A DNA stretch of 64,000 nucleotides from Cladorhizidae sp. MBARI D1340-BT2 (taxonomy: Eukaryota; Porifera; Demospongiae; Poecilosclerida; Cladorhizidae). Shown here piece after piece: positions 7,529-22,541 of this stretch; position 1 is the first letter of the stretch; each line of letters starts with the position of its first letter. The stretch lies in assembly GCA_028752905.1 (NCBI GenBank), contig JAQNBH010000003.1:24491989-24555988 (forward strand), written 5' to 3'. The position numbers were made by a program, and so were the translations under genes. Below the pieces are notes generated by a model. It saw only the letters and a program-made list of their open reading frames with translations. It searched no databases and was not told the origin of the DNA.

Positions 7529-10500
7529 CAAGACCAAAGTCCCAGATTTTGTCAACTGATAGAGAAGGCCCTTATCTGCAACATGTCAACAGATTATCAA
7601 TAAATGTAGTGGTTTTTCACTGGCAGGCCACCGCTTTGGCAACTGGAAAACGCCAGGAAAGATCGCAAACCTTACCACTTCAAATCACCATAACTTGCTA
7701 ATACTTAGAGTACTCAAAATTTTGGCACGTACAAAAGACAGATAATTAGAAGGGCTATCCGGTGATATAAAAATTTTCTTTTTTGGGTAAAGTGTAGAAA
7801 TGTTATGAGCTTTACGGCAAAAAAGCAAGATTTTTGGGGGGGAAATGAGAAACATATAGACCAAATTAGGGCAAATATCAAGATAGAGAACACATAATGA
7901 AACCTATCATTCGAATCATATCAAGTCCATTACAGTGAAGTGTGCAGAATATTATGGATGTTTGATATCAACAGAGAGCACAGGGAGAGACCTATCTTAA
8001 TAGCTATATATCAAGTTTATACAGTGAAGTGTGGAGAATCTATGAAGCTAACCTGTTTAGCATCAAGATAGAGAACACATAGAGAAACCTATCTTGTGAT
8101 TCTATGTATGCAGAATATACGGATGTTTGGTATCAAGAGAGAGAACAGAGAGAGGCCTACCTTTAGAGCTATATATCAAGTCTATTCAGTGAAGTGTGGA
8201 GAATCTATGAAGCTAACATGTTTAGCTCAAGATAGAGAACACTGAGAGATACCTATCTTGCAAGTCCACTACAGTGAAGTGTGCAGAATATATGGATGTT
8301 TGGTATCAAGAGAGAGCACTTAGAGAGTCCTATCTTAATAGCTATACATCAAGTCTATTCAGTGAAGTGTGGATAATCTACGAAGCTAACATGTTTAGCA
8401 TCAAGTAAGAGTACAATTCATAACTGCCCTAATTAACAAGACCAAAGTCCCAGATTTTGTCAACTGATAGAGAAGGCCCTTATCTGCAACATGTCAACAG
8501 ATTATCAATAAATGTAGTGGTTTTTCACTGGCAGGCCACCGCTTTGGCAACTGGAAAACGCCAGGAAAGATCGCAAACCTTACCACTTCAAATCACCATA
8601 ACTTGCTAATACTTAGAGTAATCAAAATTTTGGCACGTACAAAAGACAGATAATTAGAAGGGCTATCCGGTGATATAAAACTTTTCTTTTTTGGGTAAAG
8701 TGTAGAAAAGTTATGAGCTTTACGGCAAAAAAGCAAGATTTTTGGGGGGAAATGAGAAACATATAGACCAAATTAGGGCAAATATCAAGATAGAGAACAC
8801 ATAATGAAACCTATCATTCGAATCATATCAAGTCCATTACAGTGAAGTGTGCAGAATATTATGGATGTTTGATATCAACAGAGAGCACAGGGAGAGACCT
8901 ATCTTAATAGCTATATATCAAGTTTATACAGTGAAGTGTGGAGAATCTATGAAGCTAACCTGTTTAGCATCAAGATAGAGAACACATAGAGAAACCTATC
9001 TTGTGATTCTATGTATGCAGAATATACGGATGTTTGGTATCAAGAGAGAGAACAGAGAGAGGCCTACCTTTAGAGCTATATATCAAGTCTATTCAGTGAA
9101 GTGTGGAGAATCTATGAAGCTAACATGTTTAGCTCAAGATAGAGAACACTGAGAGATACCTATCTTGCAAGTCCACTACAGTGAAGTGTGCAGAATATAT
9201 GGATGTTTGGTATCAAGAGAGAGCACTTAGAGAGTCCTATCTTAATAGCTATACATCAAGTCTATTCAGTGAAGTGTGGATAATCTACGAAGCTAAACAT
9301 GTTTAGCATCAAGTAAGAGTACAATTCATAACTACCCTAATTAACAAGACCAAAGTCCCAGATTTTGTCAACTGATAGAGAAGGCCCTTATCTGCAACAT
9401 GTCAACAGATTATCAATAAATGTAGTGGTTTTTCACTGGCAGGCCACCGCTTTGGCAACTGGAAAACGCCAGGAAAGATCGCAAACCTTACCACTTCAAA
9501 TCACCATAACTTGCTAATACTTAGAGTACTCAAAATTTTGGCACGTACAAAAGACAGATAATTAGAAGGGCTATCCGGTGATATAAAAATTTTCTTTTTT
9601 GGGTAAAGTGTAGAAATGTTATGAGCTTTACGGCAAAAAAGCAAGATTTTTGGGGGGGAAATGAGAAACATATAGACCAAATTAGGGCAAATATCAAGAT
9701 AGAGAACACATAATGAAACCTATCATTCGAATCATATCAAGTCCATTACAGTGAAGTGTGCAGAATATTATGGATGTTTGATATCAACAGAGAGCACAGG
9801 GAGAGACCTATCTTAATAGCTATATATCAAGTTTATACAGTGAAGTGTGGAGAATCTATGAAGCTAACCTGTTTAGCATCAAGATAGAGAACACATAGAG
9901 AAACCTATCTTGTGATTCTATGTATGCAGAATATACGGATGTTTGGTATCAAGAGAGAGAACAGAGAGAGGCCTACCTTTAGAGCTATATATCAAGTCTA
10001 TTCAGTGAAGTGTGGAGAATCTATGAAGCTAACATGTTTAGCTCAAGATAGAGAACACTGAGAGATACCTATCTTGCAAGTCCACTACAGTGAAGTGTGC
10101 AGAATATATGGATGTTTGGTATCAAGAGAGAGCACTTAGAGAGTCCTATCTTAATAGCTATACATCAAGTCTATTCAGTGAAGTGTGGATAATCTACGAA
10201 GCTAACATGTTTAGCATCAAGTAAGAGTACAATTCATAACTGCCCTAATTAACAAGACCAAAGTCCCAGATTTTGTCAACTGATAGAGAAGGCCCTTATC
10301 TGCAACATGTCAACAGATTATCAATAAATGTAGTGGTTTTTCACTGGCAGGCCACCGCTTTGGCAACTGGAAAACGCCAGGAAAGATCGCAAACCTTACC
10401 ACTTCAAATCACCATAACTTGCTAATACTTAGAGTAATCAAAATTTTGGCACGTACAAAAGACAGATAATTAGAAGGGCTATCCGGTGATATAAAACTTT

Positions 10501-13500
10501 TCTTTTTTGGGTAAAGTGTAGAAAAGTTATGAGCTTTACGGCAAAAAAGCAAGATTTTTGGGGGGAAATGAGAAACATATAGACCAAATTAGGGCAAATA
10601 TCAAGATAGAGAACACATAATGAAACCTATCATTCGAATCATATCAAGTCCATTACAGTGAAGTGTGCAGAATATTATGGATGTTTGATATCAACAGAGA
10701 GCACAGGGAGAGACCTATCTTAATAGCTATATATCAAGTTTATACAGTGAAGTGTGGAGAATCTATGAAGCTAACCTGTTTAGCATCAAGATAGAGAACA
10801 CATAGAGAAACCTATCTTGTGATTCTATGTATGCAGAATATACGGATGTTTGGTATCAAGAGAGAGAACAGAGAGAGGCCTACCTTTAGAGCTATATATC
10901 AAGTCTATTCAGTGAAGTGTGGAGAATCTATGAAGCTAACATGTTTAGCTCAAGATAGAGAACACTGAGAGATACCTATCTTGCAAGTCCACTACAGTGA
11001 AGTGTGCAGAATATATGGATGTTTGGTATCAAGAGAGAGCACTTAGAGAGTCCTATCTTAATAGCTATACATCAAGTCTATTCAGTGAAGTGTGGATAAT
11101 CTACGAAGCTAAACATGTTTAGCATCAAGTAAGAGTACAATTCATAACTACCCTAATTAACAAGACCAAAGTCCCAGATTTTGTCAACTGATAGAGAAGG
11201 CCCTTATCTGCAACATGTCAACAGATTATCAATAAATGTAGTGGTTTTTCACTGGCAGGCCACCGCTTTGGCAACTGGAAAATGCCAGGAAAGATCGCAA
11301 ACCTTACCACTTCAAATCACCATAACTTGCTAATACTTAGAGTACTCCAAATTTTGGCACGTACAAAAGACAGATAATTAGAAGGGCTATCCGGTGATTT
11401 AAAAATGTTCTTTTTTGGGTAAAGTGTAGAAAAGTTATGAGCTTTACGGCAAAAAAGCAAGATTTTTTGGGGGGAAATGAGAAACATATAGACCAAATTA
11501 GGGCAAATATCAAGATAGAGAACACATAATGAAACCTATCATTCGAATCATATCAAGTCCATTACAGTGAAGTGTGCAGAATATTATGGATGTTTGATAT
11601 CAACAGAGAGCACAGGGAGAGACCTATCTTAATAGCTATATATCAAGTTTATACAGTGAAGTGTGGAGAATCTATGAAGCTAACCTGTTTAGCATCAAGA
11701 TAGAGAACACATAGAGAAACCTATCTTGTGATTCTATGTATGCAGAATATACGGATGTTTGGTATCAAGAGAGAGAACAGAGAGAGGCCTACCTTTAGAG
11801 CTATATATCAAGTCTATTCAGTGAAGTGTGGAGAATCTATGAAGCTAACATGTTTAGCTCAAGATAGAGAACACTGAGAGATACCTATCTTGCAAGTCCA
11901 CTACAGTGAAGTGTGCAGAATATATGGATGTTTGGTATCAAGAGAGAGCACTTAGAGAGTCCTATCTTAATAGCTATACATCAAGTCTATTCAGTGAAGT
12001 GTGGATAATCTACGAAGCTAAACATGTTTAGCATCAAGTAAGAGTACAATTCATAACTACCCTAATTAACAAGACCAAAGTCCCAGATTTTGTCAACTGA
12101 TAGAGAAGGCCCTTATCTGCAACATGTCAACAGATTATCAATAAATGTAGTGGTTTTTCACTGGCAGGCCACCGCTTTGGCAACTGGAAAACGCCAGGAA
12201 AGATCGCAAACCTTACCACTTCAAATCACCATAACTTGCTAATACTTAGAGTACTCAAAATTTTGGCACGTACAAAAGACAGATAATTAGAAGGGCTATC
12301 CGGTGATATAAAAAATTTCTTTTTTGGGTAAAGTGTAGAAATGTTATGAGCTTTACGGCAAAAAAGCAAGATTTTTGGGGGGGAAATGAGAAACATATAG
12401 ACCAAATTAGGGCAAATATCAAGATAGAGAACACATAATGAAACCTATCATTCGAATCATATCAAGTCCATTACAGTGAAGTGTGCAGAATATTATGGAT
12501 GTTTGATATCAACAGAGAGCACAGGGAGAGACCTATCTTAATAGCTATATATCAAGTTTATACAGTGAAGTGTGGAGAATCTATGAAGCTAACCTGTTTA
12601 GCATCAAGATAGAGAACACATAGAGAAACCTATCTTGTGATTCTATGTATGCAGAATATACGGATGTTTGGTATCAAGAGAGAGAACAGAGAGAGGCCTA
12701 CCTTTAGAGCTATATATCAAGTCTATTCAGTGAAGTGTGGAGAATCTATGAAGCTAACATGTTTAGCTCAAGATAGAGAACACTGAGAGATACCTATCTT
12801 GCAAGTCCACTACAGTGAAGTGTGCAGAATATATGGATGTTTGGTATCAAGAGAGAGCACTTAGAGAGTCCTATCTTAATAGCTATACATCAAGTCTATT
12901 CAGTGAAGTGTGGATAATCTACGAAGCTAACATGTTTAGCATCAAGTAAGAGTACAATTCATAACTGCCCTAATTAACAAGACCAAAGTCCCAGATTTTG
13001 TCAACTGATAGAGAAGGCCCTTATCTGCAACATGTCAACAGATTATCAATAAATGTAGTGGTTTTTCACTGGCAGGCCACCGCTTTGGCAACTGGAAAAC
13101 GCCAGGAAAGATCGCAAACCTTACCACTTCAAATCACCATAACTTGCTAATACTTAGAGTAATCAAAATTTTGGCACGTACAAAAGACAGATAATTAGAA
13201 GGGCTATCCGGTGATATAAAACTTTTCTTTTTTGGGTAAAGTGTAGAAAAGTTATGAGCTTTACGGCAAAAAAGCAAGATTTTTGGGGGGAAATGAGAAA
13301 CATATAGACCAAATTAGGGCAAATATCAAGATAGAGAACACATAATGAAACCTATCATTCGAATCATATCAAGTCCATTACAGTGAAGTGTGCAGAATAT
13401 TATGGATGTTTGATATCAACAGAGAGCACAGGGAGAGACCTATCTTAATAGCTATATATCAAGTTTATACAGTGAAGTGTGGAGAATCTATGAAGCTAAC

Positions 13501-15725
13501 CTGTTTAGCATCAAGATAGAGAACACATAGAGAAACCTATCTTGTGATTCTATGTATGCAGAATATACGGATGTTTGGTATCAAGAGAGAGAACAGAGAG
13601 AGGCCTACCTTTAGAGCTATATATCAAGTCTATTCAGTGAAGTGTGGAGAATCTATGAAGCTAACATGTTTAGCTCAAGATAGAGAACACTGAGAGATAC
13701 CTATCTTGCAAGTCCACTACAGTGAAGTGTGCAGAATATATGGATGTTTGGTATCAAGAGAGAGCACTTAGAGAGTCCTATCTTAATAGCTATACATCAA
13801 GTCTATTCAGTGAAGTGTGGATAATCTACGAAGCTAAACATGTTTAGCATCAAGTAAGAGTACAATTCATAACTACCCTAATTAACAAGACCAAAGTCCC
13901 AGATTTTGTCAACTGATAGAGAAGGCCCTTATCTGCAACATGTCAACAGATTATCAATAAATGTAGTGGTTTTTCACTGGCAGGCCACCGCTTTGGCAAC
14001 TGGAAAACGCCAGGAAAGATCGCAAACCTTACCACTTCAAATCACCATAACTTGCTAATACTTAGAGTACTCCAAATTTTGGCACGTACAAAAGACAGAT
14101 AATTAGAAGGGCTATCCGGTGATTTAAAAATGTTCTTTTTTGGGTAAAGTGTAGAAAAGTTATGAGCTTTACGGCAAAAAAGCAAGATTTTTGGGGGGGA
14201 AATGAGAAACATATAGACCAAATTAGGGCAAATATCAAGATAGAGAACACATAATGAAACCTATCATTCGAATCATATCAAGTCCATTACAGTGAAGTGT
14301 GCAGAATATTATGGATGTTTGATATCAACAGAGAGCACAGGGAGAGACCTATCTTAATAGCTATATATCAAGTTTATACAGTGAAGTGTGGAGAATCTAT
14401 GAAGCTAACCTGTTTAGCATCAAGATAGAGAACACATAGAGAAACCTATCTTGTGATTCTATGTATGCAGAATATACGGATGTTTGGTATCAAGAGAGAG
14501 AACAGAGAGAGGCCTACCTTTAGAGCTATATATCAAGTCTATTCAGTGAAGTGTGGAGAATCTATGAAGCTAACATGTTTAGCTCAAGATAGAGAACACT
14601 GAGAGATACCTATCTTGCAAGTCCACTACAGTGAAGTGTGCAGAATATATGGATGTTTGGTATCAAGAGAGAGCACTTAGAGAGTCCTATCTTAATAGCT
14701 ATACATCAAGTCTATTCAGTGAAGTGTGGATAATCTACGAAGCTAACATGTTTAGCATCAAGTAAGAGTACAATTCATAACTGCCCTAATTAACAAGACC
14801 AAAGTCCCAGATTTTGTCAACTGATAGAGAAGGCCCTTATCTGCAACATGTCAACAGATTATCAATAAATGTAGTGGTTTTTCACTGGCAGGCCACCGCT
14901 TTGGCAACTGGAAAACGCCAGGAAAGATCGCAAACCTTACCACTTCAAATCACCATAACTTGCTAATACTTAGAGTAATCAAAATTTTGGCACGTACAAA
15001 AGACAGATAATTAGAGGGGCTATCCGGTGATATAAAAATTTCTTTTTTGGGTAAAGTGTAGAAAATTATGAGCTTTACGGCAAAAAAGCAAGATTTTTGG
15101 GGGGAAAATGAGAAACATATAGACCAAATTAGGGCAAATATCAAGATAGAGAACACATAATGAAACCTATCATTCGAATCATATCAAGTCCATTACAGTG
15201 AAGTGTGCAGAATATTATGGATGTTTGATATCAACAGAGAGCACAGGGAGAGACCTATCTTAATAGCTATATATCAAGTTTATACAGTGAAGTGTGGAGA
15301 ATCTATGAAGCTAACCTGTTTAGCATCAAGATAGAGAACACATAGAGAAACCTATCTTGTGATTCTATGTATGCAGAATATACGGATGTTTGGTATCAAG
15401 AGAGAGAACAGAGAGAGGCCTACCTTTAGAGCTATATATCAAGTCTATTCAGTGAAGTGTGGAGAATCTATGAAGCTAACATGTTTAGCTCAAGATAGAG
15501 AACACTGAGAGATACCTATCTTGCAAGTCCACTACAGTGAAGTGTGCAGAATATATGGATGTTTGGTATCAAGAGAGAGCACTTAGAGAGTCCTATCTTA
15601 ATAGCTATACATCAAGTCTATTCAGTGAAGTGTGGATAATCTACGAAGCTAACATGTTTAGCATCAAGTAAGAGTACAATTCATAACTGCCCTAATTAAC
15701 AAGACCAAAGTCCCAGATTTTGTCA
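7525..15725 (+). repeat. 908-bp satellite array, block I (full-length, mostly dimeric)
   Basis: After the tail of the interrupted monomer, complete monomers start at 7555, 8463, 9371, 10279, 11187, 12096, 13004, 13912 and 14820. All are 906-909 bp. By eye, 7555 and 9371 match the subtype of monomer 3, and 8463, 10279 and 13004 match monomer 4. Monomer 12096 is a close variant of subtype 3. Monomers 11187 and 13912 form a third subtype marked by AGTACTCCAAATT and GATTTAAAAATGTTC. Subtype order is therefore 3-4, 3-4, C, 3-4, C. Differences between monomers are few and lie mainly in two homopolymer tracts. No gene is present; minus-strand frames of 60-70 codons beginning near monomer position 337 recur here and are by-products of the repeat. 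Confidence 0.97.
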
Positions 15726-16409
15726 ACTGATAGAGAAGGCCCTTATCTGCAACATGTCAACAGATTATCAATAAATGTAGTGGTTTTTCACTGGCAGGCC
15801 ACCGCTTTGGCAACTGGAAAACGCCAGGAAAGATCGCAAACCTTACCACTTCAAATCACCATAACTTGCTAATACTTAGAGTAATCTAAATTTTGGCACG
15901 TACAAAAGACAGATAATTAGAAGGGCTATCCGATGATATAAAAAATTTCTTTTTTAATCAAGTTTATACAGTGAAGTGTGGAGAATCTATGAAGCTAACC
16001 TGTTTAGCATCAAGATAGAGAACACATAGAGAAACCTATCTTGTGATTCTATGTATGCAGAATATACGGATGTTTGGTATCAAGAGAGAGAACAGAGAGA
16101 GGCCTACCTTTAGAGCTATATATCAAGTCTATTCAGTGAAGTGTGGAGAATCTATGAAGCTAACATGTTTAGCTCAAGATAGAGAACACTGAGAGATACC
16201 TATCTTGCAAGTCCACTACAGTGAAGTGTGCAGAATATATGGATGTTTGGTATCAACAGAGAGCACTTAGAGAGTCCTATCTTAATAGCTATACATCAAG
16301 TCTATTCAGTGAAGTGTGGATAATCTACGAAGCTAACATGTTTAGCATCAAGTAAGAGTACAATTCATAACTGCCCTAATTAACAAGACCAAAGTCCCAG
16401 ATTTTGTCA
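15726..16409 (+). repeat. Short satellite monomer (684 bp), deletion form 1
   Basis: The monomer runs normally to CCGATGATATAAAAAATTTC, then a T run joins AATCAAGTTTATACAG (junction near 15955). This removes the stretch from the GGGTAAAG motif to the end of the first A segment, about 224 bp. A private GGTATCAACAGAGAG is also shared with the next short copy. Confidence 0.9.
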
Positions 16410-17316
16410 ACTGATAGAGAAGGCCCTTATCTGCAACATGTCAACAGATTATCAATAAATGTAGTGGTTTTTCACTGGCAGGCCACCGCTTTGGCAACTG
16501 GAAAACGCCAGGAAAGATCGCAAACCTTACCACTTCAAATTACCATAACTTGCTAATACTTAGAGTACTCAAAATTTTGGCACGTACAAAAGACAGATAA
16601 TTAGAGGGGCTATCCGGTGATATAAAAAATTTCTTTTTTGGGTAAAGTGTAGAAAATTATGAGCTTTACGGCAAAAAAGCAAGATTTTTGGGGGGAAAAT
16701 GAGAAACATATAGACCAAATTAGGGCAAATATCAAGATAGAGAACACATAATGAAACCTATCATTCGAATCATATCAAGTCCATTACAGTGAAGTGTGCA
16801 GAATATTATGGATGTTTGATATCAACAGAGAGCACAGGGAGAGACCTATCTTAATAGCTATATATCAAGTTTATACAGTGAAGTGTGGAGAATCTATGAA
16901 GCTAACCTATTTAGCATCAAGATAGAGAACACATAGAGAAACCTATCTTGTGATTCTATGTATGCAGAATATACAGATGTTTGGTATCAAGAGAGAGAAC
17001 TGAGAGAGGCCTACCTTTAGAGCTATATATCAAGTCTATTCAGTGAAGTGTGGAGAATCTATGAAGCTAACATGTTTAGCTCAAGATAGAGAACACTGAG
17101 AGATACCTATCTTGCAAGTCCACTACAGTGAAGTGTTCAGAATATATGGATGTTTGGTATCAAGAGAGAGCACTTAGAGAGTCCTATCTTAATAGCTATA
17201 CATCAAGTCTATTCAGTGAAGTGTGGATAATCTACGAAGCTAACATGTTTAGCATCAAGTAAGAGTACAATTCATAACTGCCCTAATTAACAAGACCAAA
17301 GTCCCAGATTTTGTCA

Positions 17317-18000
17317 ACTGATAGAGAAGGCCCTTATCTGCAACATGTCAACAGATTATCAATAAATGTAGTGGTTTTTCACTGGCAGGCCACCGCTTTG
17401 GCAACTGGAAAACGCCAGGAAAGATCGCAAACCTTACCACTTCAAATCACCATAACTTGCTAATACTTAGAGTAATCTAAATTTTGGCACGTACAAAAGA
17501 CAGATAATTAGAAGGGCTATCCGATGATATAAAAAATTTCTTTTTTAATCAAGTTTATACAGTGAAGTGTGGAGAATCTATGAAGCTAACCTGTTTAGCA
17601 TCAAGATAGAGAACACATAGAGAAACCTATCTTGTGATTCTATGTATGCAGAATATACGGATGTTTGGTATCAAGAGAGAGAACAGAGAGAGGCCTACCT
17701 TTAGAGCTATATATCAAGTCTATTCAGTGAAGTGTGGAGAATCTATGAAGCTAACATGTTTAGCTCAAGATAGAGAACACTGAGAGATACCTATCTTGCA
17801 AGTCCACTACAGTGAAGTGTGCAGAATATATGGATGTTTGGTATCAACAGAGAGCACTTAGAGAGTCCTATCTTAATAGCTATACATCAAGTCTATTCAG
17901 TGAAGTGTGGATAATCTACGAAGCTAACATGTTTAGCATCAAGTAAGAGTACAATTCATAACTGCCCTAATTAACAAGACCAAAGTCCCAGATTTTGTCA
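17317..18000 (+). repeat. Short satellite monomer (684 bp), deletion form 1, second copy
   Basis: It has the same junction (near 17546) and the same private variants as the copy at 15726. With its neighbour it forms the second half of a 1,591-bp duplicated pair. Confidence 0.9.
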
Positions 18001-18907
18001 ACTGATAGAGAAGGCCCTTATCTGCAACATGTCAACAGATTATCAATAAATGTAGTGGTTTTTCACTGGCAGGCCACCGCTTTGGCAACTGGAAAACGCC
18101 AGGAAAGATCGCAAACCTTACCACTTCAAATTACCATAACTTGCTAATACTTAGAGTACTCAAAATTTTGGCACGTACAAAAGACAGATAATTAGAGGGG
18201 CTATCCGGTGATATAAAAAATTTCTTTTTTGGGTAAAGTGTAGAAAATTATGAGCTTTACGGCAAAAAAGCAAGATTTTTGGGGGGAAAATGAGAAACAT
18301 ATAGACCAAATTAGGGCAAATATCAAGATAGAGAACACATAATGAAACCTATCATTCGAATCATATCAAGTCCATTACAGTGAAGTGTGCAGAATATTAT
18401 GGATGTTTGATATCAACAGAGAGCACAGGGAGAGACCTATCTTAATAGCTATATATCAAGTTTATACAGTGAAGTGTGGAGAATCTATGAAGCTAACCTA
18501 TTTAGCATCAAGATAGAGAACACATAGAGAAACCTATCTTGTGATTCTATGTATGCAGAATATACAGATGTTTGGTATCAAGAGAGAGAACTGAGAGAGG
18601 CCTACCTTTAGAGCTATATATCAAGTCTATTCAGTGAAGTGTGGAGAATCTATGAAGCTAACATGTTTAGCTCAAGATAGAGAACACTGAGAGATACCTA
18701 TCTTGCAAGTCCACTACAGTGAAGTGTTCAGAATATATGGATGTTTGGTATCAAGAGAGAGCACTTAGAGAGTCCTATCTTAATAGCTATACATCAAGTC
18801 TATTCAGTGAAGTGTGGATAATCTACGAAGCTAACATGTTTAGCATCAAGTAAGAGTACAATTCATAACTGCCCTAATTAACAAGACCAAAGTCCCAGAT
18901 TTTGTCA

Positions 18908-21900
18908 ACTGATAGAGAAGGCCCTTATCTGCAACATGTCAACAGATTATCAATAAATGTAGTGGTTTTTCACTGGCAGGCCACCGCTTTGGCAACTGGA
19001 AAACGCCAGGAAAGATCGCAAACCTTACCACTTCAAATCACCATAACTTGCTAATACTTAGAGTACTCAAAATTTTGGCACGTACAAAAGACAGATAATT
19101 AGAAGGGCTATCCGGTGATATAAAAATTATCTTTTTGGGGTAAAGTGTAGAAAAGTTATGAGCTTTACGGCAAAAAAGCAAGATTTTTGGGGGGGAAATG
19201 AGAAACATATAGACCAAATTAGGGCAAATATCAAGATAGAGAACACATAATGAAACCTATCATTCGAATCATATCAAGTCCATTACAGTGAAGTGTGCAG
19301 AATATTATGGATGTTTGATATCAACAGAGAGCACAGGGAGAGACCTATCTTAATAACTATATATCAAGTTTATACAGTGAAGTGTGGAGAATCTATGAAG
19401 CTAACCTGTTTAGCATCAAGATAGAGAACACATAGAGAAACCTATCTTGTGATTCTATGTATGCAGAATATACGGATGTTTGGTATCAAGAGAGAGAACA
19501 GAGAGAGGCCTACCTTTAGAGCTATATATCAAGTCTATTCAGTGAAGTGTGGAGAATCTATGAAGCTAACATGTTTAGCTCAAGATAGAGAACACTGAGA
19601 GATACCTATCTTGCAAGTCCACTACAGTGAAGTGTGCAGAATATATGGATGTTTGGTATCAAGAGAGAGCACTTAGAGAGTCCTATCTTAATAGCTATAC
19701 ATCAAGTCTATTCAGTGAAGTGTGGATAATCTACGTAGCTAACATGTTTAGCATCAAATAAGAGTACAATTCATAACTGCCCTAATTAACAAGACCAAAG
19801 TCCCAGATTTTGTCAACTGATAGAGAAGGCCCTTATCTGCAACATGTCAACAGATTATCAATAAATGTAGTGGTTTTTCACTGGCAGGCCACCGCTTTGG
19901 CAACTGGAAAACGCCAGGAAAGATCGCAAACCTTACCACTTCAAATCACCATAACTTGCTAATACTTAGAGTACTCAAAATTTTGGCACATACAAAAGAC
20001 AGATAATTAGAGGGGCTATCCGGTGATATAAAAAAATTCTTTTTTGGGTAAAGTGTAGAAAATTATGAGCTTTACGGCAAAAAAGCAAGATTTTTGGGGG
20101 GAAAATGAGAAACATATAGACCAAATTAGGGCAAATATCAAGATAGAGAACACATAATGAAACCTATCATTCGAATCATATCAAGTCCATTACAGTGAAG
20201 TGTGCAGAATATTATGGATGTTTGATATCAACAGAGAGCACAGGGAGAGACCTATCTTAATAACTATATATCAAGTTTATACAGTGAAGTGTGGAGAATC
20301 TATGAAGCTAACCTGTTTAGCATCAAGATAGAGAACACATAGAGAAACCTATCTTGTGATTCTATGTATGCAGAATATACGGATGTTTGGTATCAAGAGA
20401 GAGAACAGAGAGAGGCCTACCTTTAGAGCTATATATCAAGTCTATTCAGTGAAGTGTGGAGAATCTATGAAGCTAACATGTTTAGCTCAAGATAGAGAAC
20501 ACTGAGAGATACCTATCTTGCAAGTCCACTACAGTGAAGTGTGCAGAATATATGGATGTTTGGTATCAAGAGAGAGCACTTAGAGAGTCCTATCTTAATA
20601 GCTATACATCAAGTCTATTCAGTGAAGTGTGGATAATCTACGAAGCTAACATGTTTAGCATCAAGTAAGAGTACAATTCATAACTGCCCTAATTAACAAG
20701 ACCAAAGTCCCAGATTTTGTCAACTGATAGAGAAGGCCCTTATCTGCAACATGTCAACAGATTATCAATAAATGTAGTGGTTTTTCACTGGCAGGCCACC
20801 GCTTTGGCAACTGGAAAACGCCAGGAAAGATCGCAAACCTTACCACTTCAAATCACCATAACTTGCTAATACTTAGAGTACTCAAAATTTTGGCACGTAC
20901 AAAAGACAGATAATTAGAAGGGCTATCCGGTGATATAAAAAAATTCTTTTTGGGGTAAAGTGTAGAAAAGTTATGAGCTTTACGGCAAAAAAGCAAGATT
21001 TTTGGGGGGAAAATGAGAAACATATAGACCAAATTAGGGCAAATATCAAGATAGAGAACACATAATGAAACCTATCATTCGAATCATATCAAGTCCATTA
21101 CAGTGAAGTGTGCAGAATATTATGGATGTTTGATATCAACAGAGAGCACAGGGAGAGACCTATCTTAATAGCTATATATCAAGTTTATACAGTGAAGTGT
21201 GGAGAATCTATGAAGCTAACCTGTTTAGCATCAAGATAGAGAACACATAGAGAAACCTATCTTGTGATTCTATGTATGCAGAATATACGGATGTTTGGTA
21301 TCAAGAGAGAGAACAGAGAGAGGCCTACCTTTAGAGCTATATATCAAGTCTATTCAGTGAAGTGTGGAGAATCTATGAAGCTAACATGTTTAGCTCAAGA
21401 TAGAGAACACTGAGAGATACCTATCTTGCAAGTCCACTACAGTGAAGTGTGCAGAATATATGGATGTTTGGTATCAAGAGAGAGCACTTAGAGAGTCCTA
21501 TCTTAATAGCTATACATCAAGTCTATTCAGTGAAGTGTGGATAATCTACGTAGCTAACATGTTTAGCATCAAGTAAGAGTACAATTCATAACTGCCCTAA
21601 TTAACAAGACCAAAGTCCCAGATTTTGTCAACTGATAGAGAAGGCCCTTATCTGCAACATGTCAACAGATTATCAATAAATGTAGTGGTTTTTCACTGGC
21701 AGGCCACCGCTTTGGCAACTGGAAAACGCCAGGAAAGATCGCAAACCTTACCACTTCAAATCACCATAACTTGCTAATACTTAGAGTACTCAAAATTTTG
21801 GCACATACAAAAGACAGATAATTAGAGGGGCTATCCGGTGATATAAAAAAATTCTTTTTTGGGTAAAGTGTAGAAAATTATGAGCTTTACGGCAAAAAAG

Positions 21901-22541
21901 CAAGATTTTTGGGGGGAAAATGAGAAACATATAGACCAAATTAGGGCAAATATCAAGATAGAGAACACATAATGAAACCTATCATTCGAATCATATCAAG
22001 TCCATTACAGTGAAGTGTGCAGAATAATTATTATGGATGTTTGATATCAACAGAGAGCACAGGGAGAGACCTATCTTAATAGCTATATATCAAGTTTATA
22101 CAGTGAAGTGTGGAGAATCTATGAAGCTAACCTGTTTAGCATCAAGATAGAGAACACATAGAGAAACCTATCTTGTGATTCTATGTATGCAGAATATACA
22201 GATGTTTGGTATCAAGAGAGAGAACTGAGAGAGGCCTACCTTTAGAGCTATATATCAAGTCTATTCAGTGAAGTGTGGAGAATCTATGAAGCTAACATGT
22301 TTAGCTCAAGATAGAGAACACTGAGAGATACCTATCTTGCAAGTCCACTACAGTGAAGTGTTCAGAATATATGGATGTTTGGTATCAAGAGAGAGCACTT
22401 AGAGAGTCCTATCTTAATAGCTATACATCAAGTCTATTCAGTGAAGTGTGGATAATCTACGAAGCTAACATGTTTAGCATCAAGTAAGAGTACAATTCAT
22501 AACTGCCCTAATTAACAAGACCAAAGTCCCAGATTTTGTCA
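18908..22541 (+). repeat. Two-monomer higher-order repeat, 1,815 and 1,819 bp
   Basis: 18908-20722 and 20723-22541 are paired by private variants. The first members both have CTACGTAGCT (near 19732 and 21546), and the second members both have GCACATAC (near 19986 and 21800) and GAGGGGCTATCC. The two blocks are not identical: the second has the three-base insertion AGAATAATTATTATGG and a different right half. Confidence 0.7.

Larger units (their letters stand above)
15726..18907 (+). repeat. Two-monomer higher-order repeat, 2 x 1,591 bp
   Basis: 15726-17316 (short plus long) is repeated at 17317-18907. Both long members share CAAATTACCATAAC, GAGGGGCTATCC, AACCTATTTAGC, ACAGATG, AACTGAG and GTGTTCAG. 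Both short members share the form 1 junction. I see no difference between the two blocks by eye. Confidence 0.88.

Noticed and set aside
11337..11525. Minus-strand frames of 62-70 codons beginning MFSILIFALIW at 11337, 14062, 14950, 24487, 26985, 49248 and 51973, and a related 92-codon frame at 25294
   Set aside because: All lie at the same place in the satellite monomer, start at non-ATG codons in most cases, and open or close with slippage in homopolymer tracts. There is no conserved reading frame across monomers.
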